DNA of 60,000 nt, from assembly GCA_903813345.2 (NCBI GenBank), contig CAIIXF020000007.1, positions 24,541,564-24,601,563 on the forward strand, written 5' to 3'. The notes under the pieces are model-generated. The model worked only from the letters and a program-made list of their open reading frames with translations. It had not been told where the DNA came from and made no database searches. Positions 58,563-60,000 of this stretch are shown here, piece after piece; the first letter of the stretch is position 1, and each line of letters starts with the position of its first letter. The DNA is from Owenia fusiformis (taxonomy: Eukaryota; Annelida; Polychaeta; Sabellida; Oweniidae). The position numbers and the translations under genes were made by a program.

Positions 58563-59813
58563 CAGTGGCGTAGGAACAATGTACGCCAAAACGCCAGTGC
58601 GTAGTGTTGAAAAGTGAGACTAAAAAAGGCTTATTAATTTTAGTCATATTTTCCCACTTTGCACGAATTGTCAGAAAAATAATCTCGAGCACACAGCCTA
58701 AAGAAATGTTTTTGATACCATATGATATCTGAGACTAACATAAAATGATGGTCTCTGATGATATGCTCGATTTTTCAATAGTACTCTTTTGCAAGGTTTT
58801 TGTGCCTCTGTTATTTTCGAACCTGAGGCCTTATTCACAATAATTAGCAGATAAATGACACTGTTTTTGAAAACTGCAAAATTAAATTCATGAAATAATT
58901 CGGTTTTATGAAAGTTATGTACCTTTAGTTCTATTATACTGTGGAAAATGCAAGGGAATCATGATTGCTCTGTTGACCATGATTGCTCATTGAACATATT
59001 TCATAAAAATCGAGCCACTAAATTGACTATCTTTAAAAGAAAGCTACAATTTCGCCAAATATTCGTGAATCTCGTTCTCTTTACAAATTTGAAACTTCTT
59101 GAAATAGGAATGTCAAAGACAAAGCAACTTGAAATTGTTGATTATTCAATTACGCGTTCGTTCCATTGATTTCAATGAGTTTTGGCGATACATGCTATCT
59201 TTGAAAGTACATAAAGTACAACTTCAGTTCTGGAAAAGCTATTATGTGGATTTTTATAATAGGTTATCATTTTAGGAAATATAACATTCTTGGCACCCCC
59301 TAAGTCACGTTGACCTCGATTTGACCTTTGAAGAGGGGGGGGTATTTGGTCTTGTGAATTAGCGTTAAAAGAAGTTTGCAGACATTAGGGTTAATTATAT
59401 CATTGATCACAACTATGTTTCTTTAAATCGATTGATCATACTAGTTTTTTTATCTGTATTGTCATATTACACGTTACACAATGGAATCAAACAACAATAT
59501 TTATCTCAATTCAATTATTCAGAAATAGTTTAAAATCTCTCATTACGATCTGGAAAGTCGTCCTTATTATTCGAGAAAAATAACATTAACATTAGATCTA
59601 GAAAAGTGAGAATGAGTTGTGTCGAGATTTAAAAGATCGGCTTTCCATATTGATTTTATATGATGAAAAACATTCGAACATTTTAAGTACATTAGAAAGG
59701 TATTGACATAAAATGACAATTTACAAGCATAAATTAGGCGTTTTGATACAGAAGATTTGACAATTGTTTCATATTTTGGCGTAGTGTTGAATTTACACCT
59801 TCCTACGCCCCTG
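58563..59813. mobile_element. hAT-like element (1.25 kb), CAGTGGCGTAGGAA ends, TSD AGCTT
   Basis: Ends CAGTGGCGTAGGAA and TTCCTACGCCCCTG. A perfect 5-bp duplication AGCTT lies at 58558-58562 and 59814-59818. GCGTAGTGTTGA occurs near both ends (about 58599 and 59780). CAG-GGCGTAG ends are typical of hAT non-autonomous elements. A 5-bp duplication fits the hAT groups reported to make short duplications. It lies in the CCDC177-like gene's next intron. No transposase ORF. Confidence 0.84.
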
Positions 59814-60000
59814 AGCTTCTCACTCTCGAGCAGTTTGTATCACATTGGCTAATCAGATTGTTAGAGAGTTTATCGTCATTTACCATCATTGAATAAATAA
59901 ACTTCCGAGTTGTTGTCAGGATGATGATACAGTGTTGCTATGAAGAAGAATTCTATGTATTGGTTATGTTGAGAAAATATTTAGTAGAAGATAACTGATT

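Overview
This 60-kb window is AT-rich animal DNA with spliced genes, long introns and a very high density of DNA transposons. It carries no bacterial operon, CRISPR array or recognisable RNA gene. The lineage cannot be fixed from sequence alone. A marine invertebrate, probably a lophotrochozoan such as a mollusc, is my best guess, based on the small secreted EF-hand gene, the LINE type and the MITE-rich landscape.

Three spliced genes are supported, all on the + strand. (1) A two-exon carbohydrate (Golgi) sulfotransferase, 27763-30247, rebuilt as a complete 413-residue type II membrane protein. (2) A five-exon small secreted EF-hand-like protein, 41172-48101, rebuilt as 168 residues with compatible splice phases throughout, a TATA box and a poly(A) signal. 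(3) The internal part of a CCDC177-like coiled-coil gene, exons from 55330 to 58338, continuing beyond what I can follow and including a GC-AG intron. Weaker coding candidates are a Ly6/uPAR-like terminal exon at 34541-34719 (+), a terminal exon with a GPI-signal-like tail at 34811-35255 (-), an unrecognised ORF at 24283-24636 (-) and an ORF running off the left edge (-).

Most of the rest is repeats. 1-14 kb: an old repeat unit, split by a 5.26-kb foldback element (with an internal minisatellite and a nested hAT MITE) and by a 2.29-kb inverted-repeat element with a period-5 array, followed by a 4.48-kb foldback element. 14-18 kb: several MITEs. 18.7-22.7 kb: a 4.1-kb palindrome that has a hairpin inside each arm. 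23-27 kb: two inverted-repeat elements. 30.3-34.4 kb: a fourth large foldback that starts 86 bp after the sulfotransferase stop and contains a pogo-like MITE. 35.7-38.2 kb: a second copy of the old repeat, which preserves the uninterrupted sites of two insertions at the left of the window. 38.4-46.6 kb: three copies of one MITE family, other hairpin elements and a decayed mariner-type transposase, partly inside the EF-hand gene's introns. 51-53 kb: a LINE 3' fragment and two MITEs. 58.6-59.8 kb: a hAT-like element.

The main discovery is that all four large foldback elements (1209-6464, 9295-13770, 18658-22742, 30333-34446) share the same terminal grammar. Each begins 5'-TAG, ends CTA-3' and is flanked by a perfect 3-bp target-site duplication (TAA, TTC, CAT, TCT), although their arms are otherwise unrelated. 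They look like one class of giant non-autonomous foldback transposons. For the first, the duplication is confirmed by an unoccupied paralogous site inside this window.
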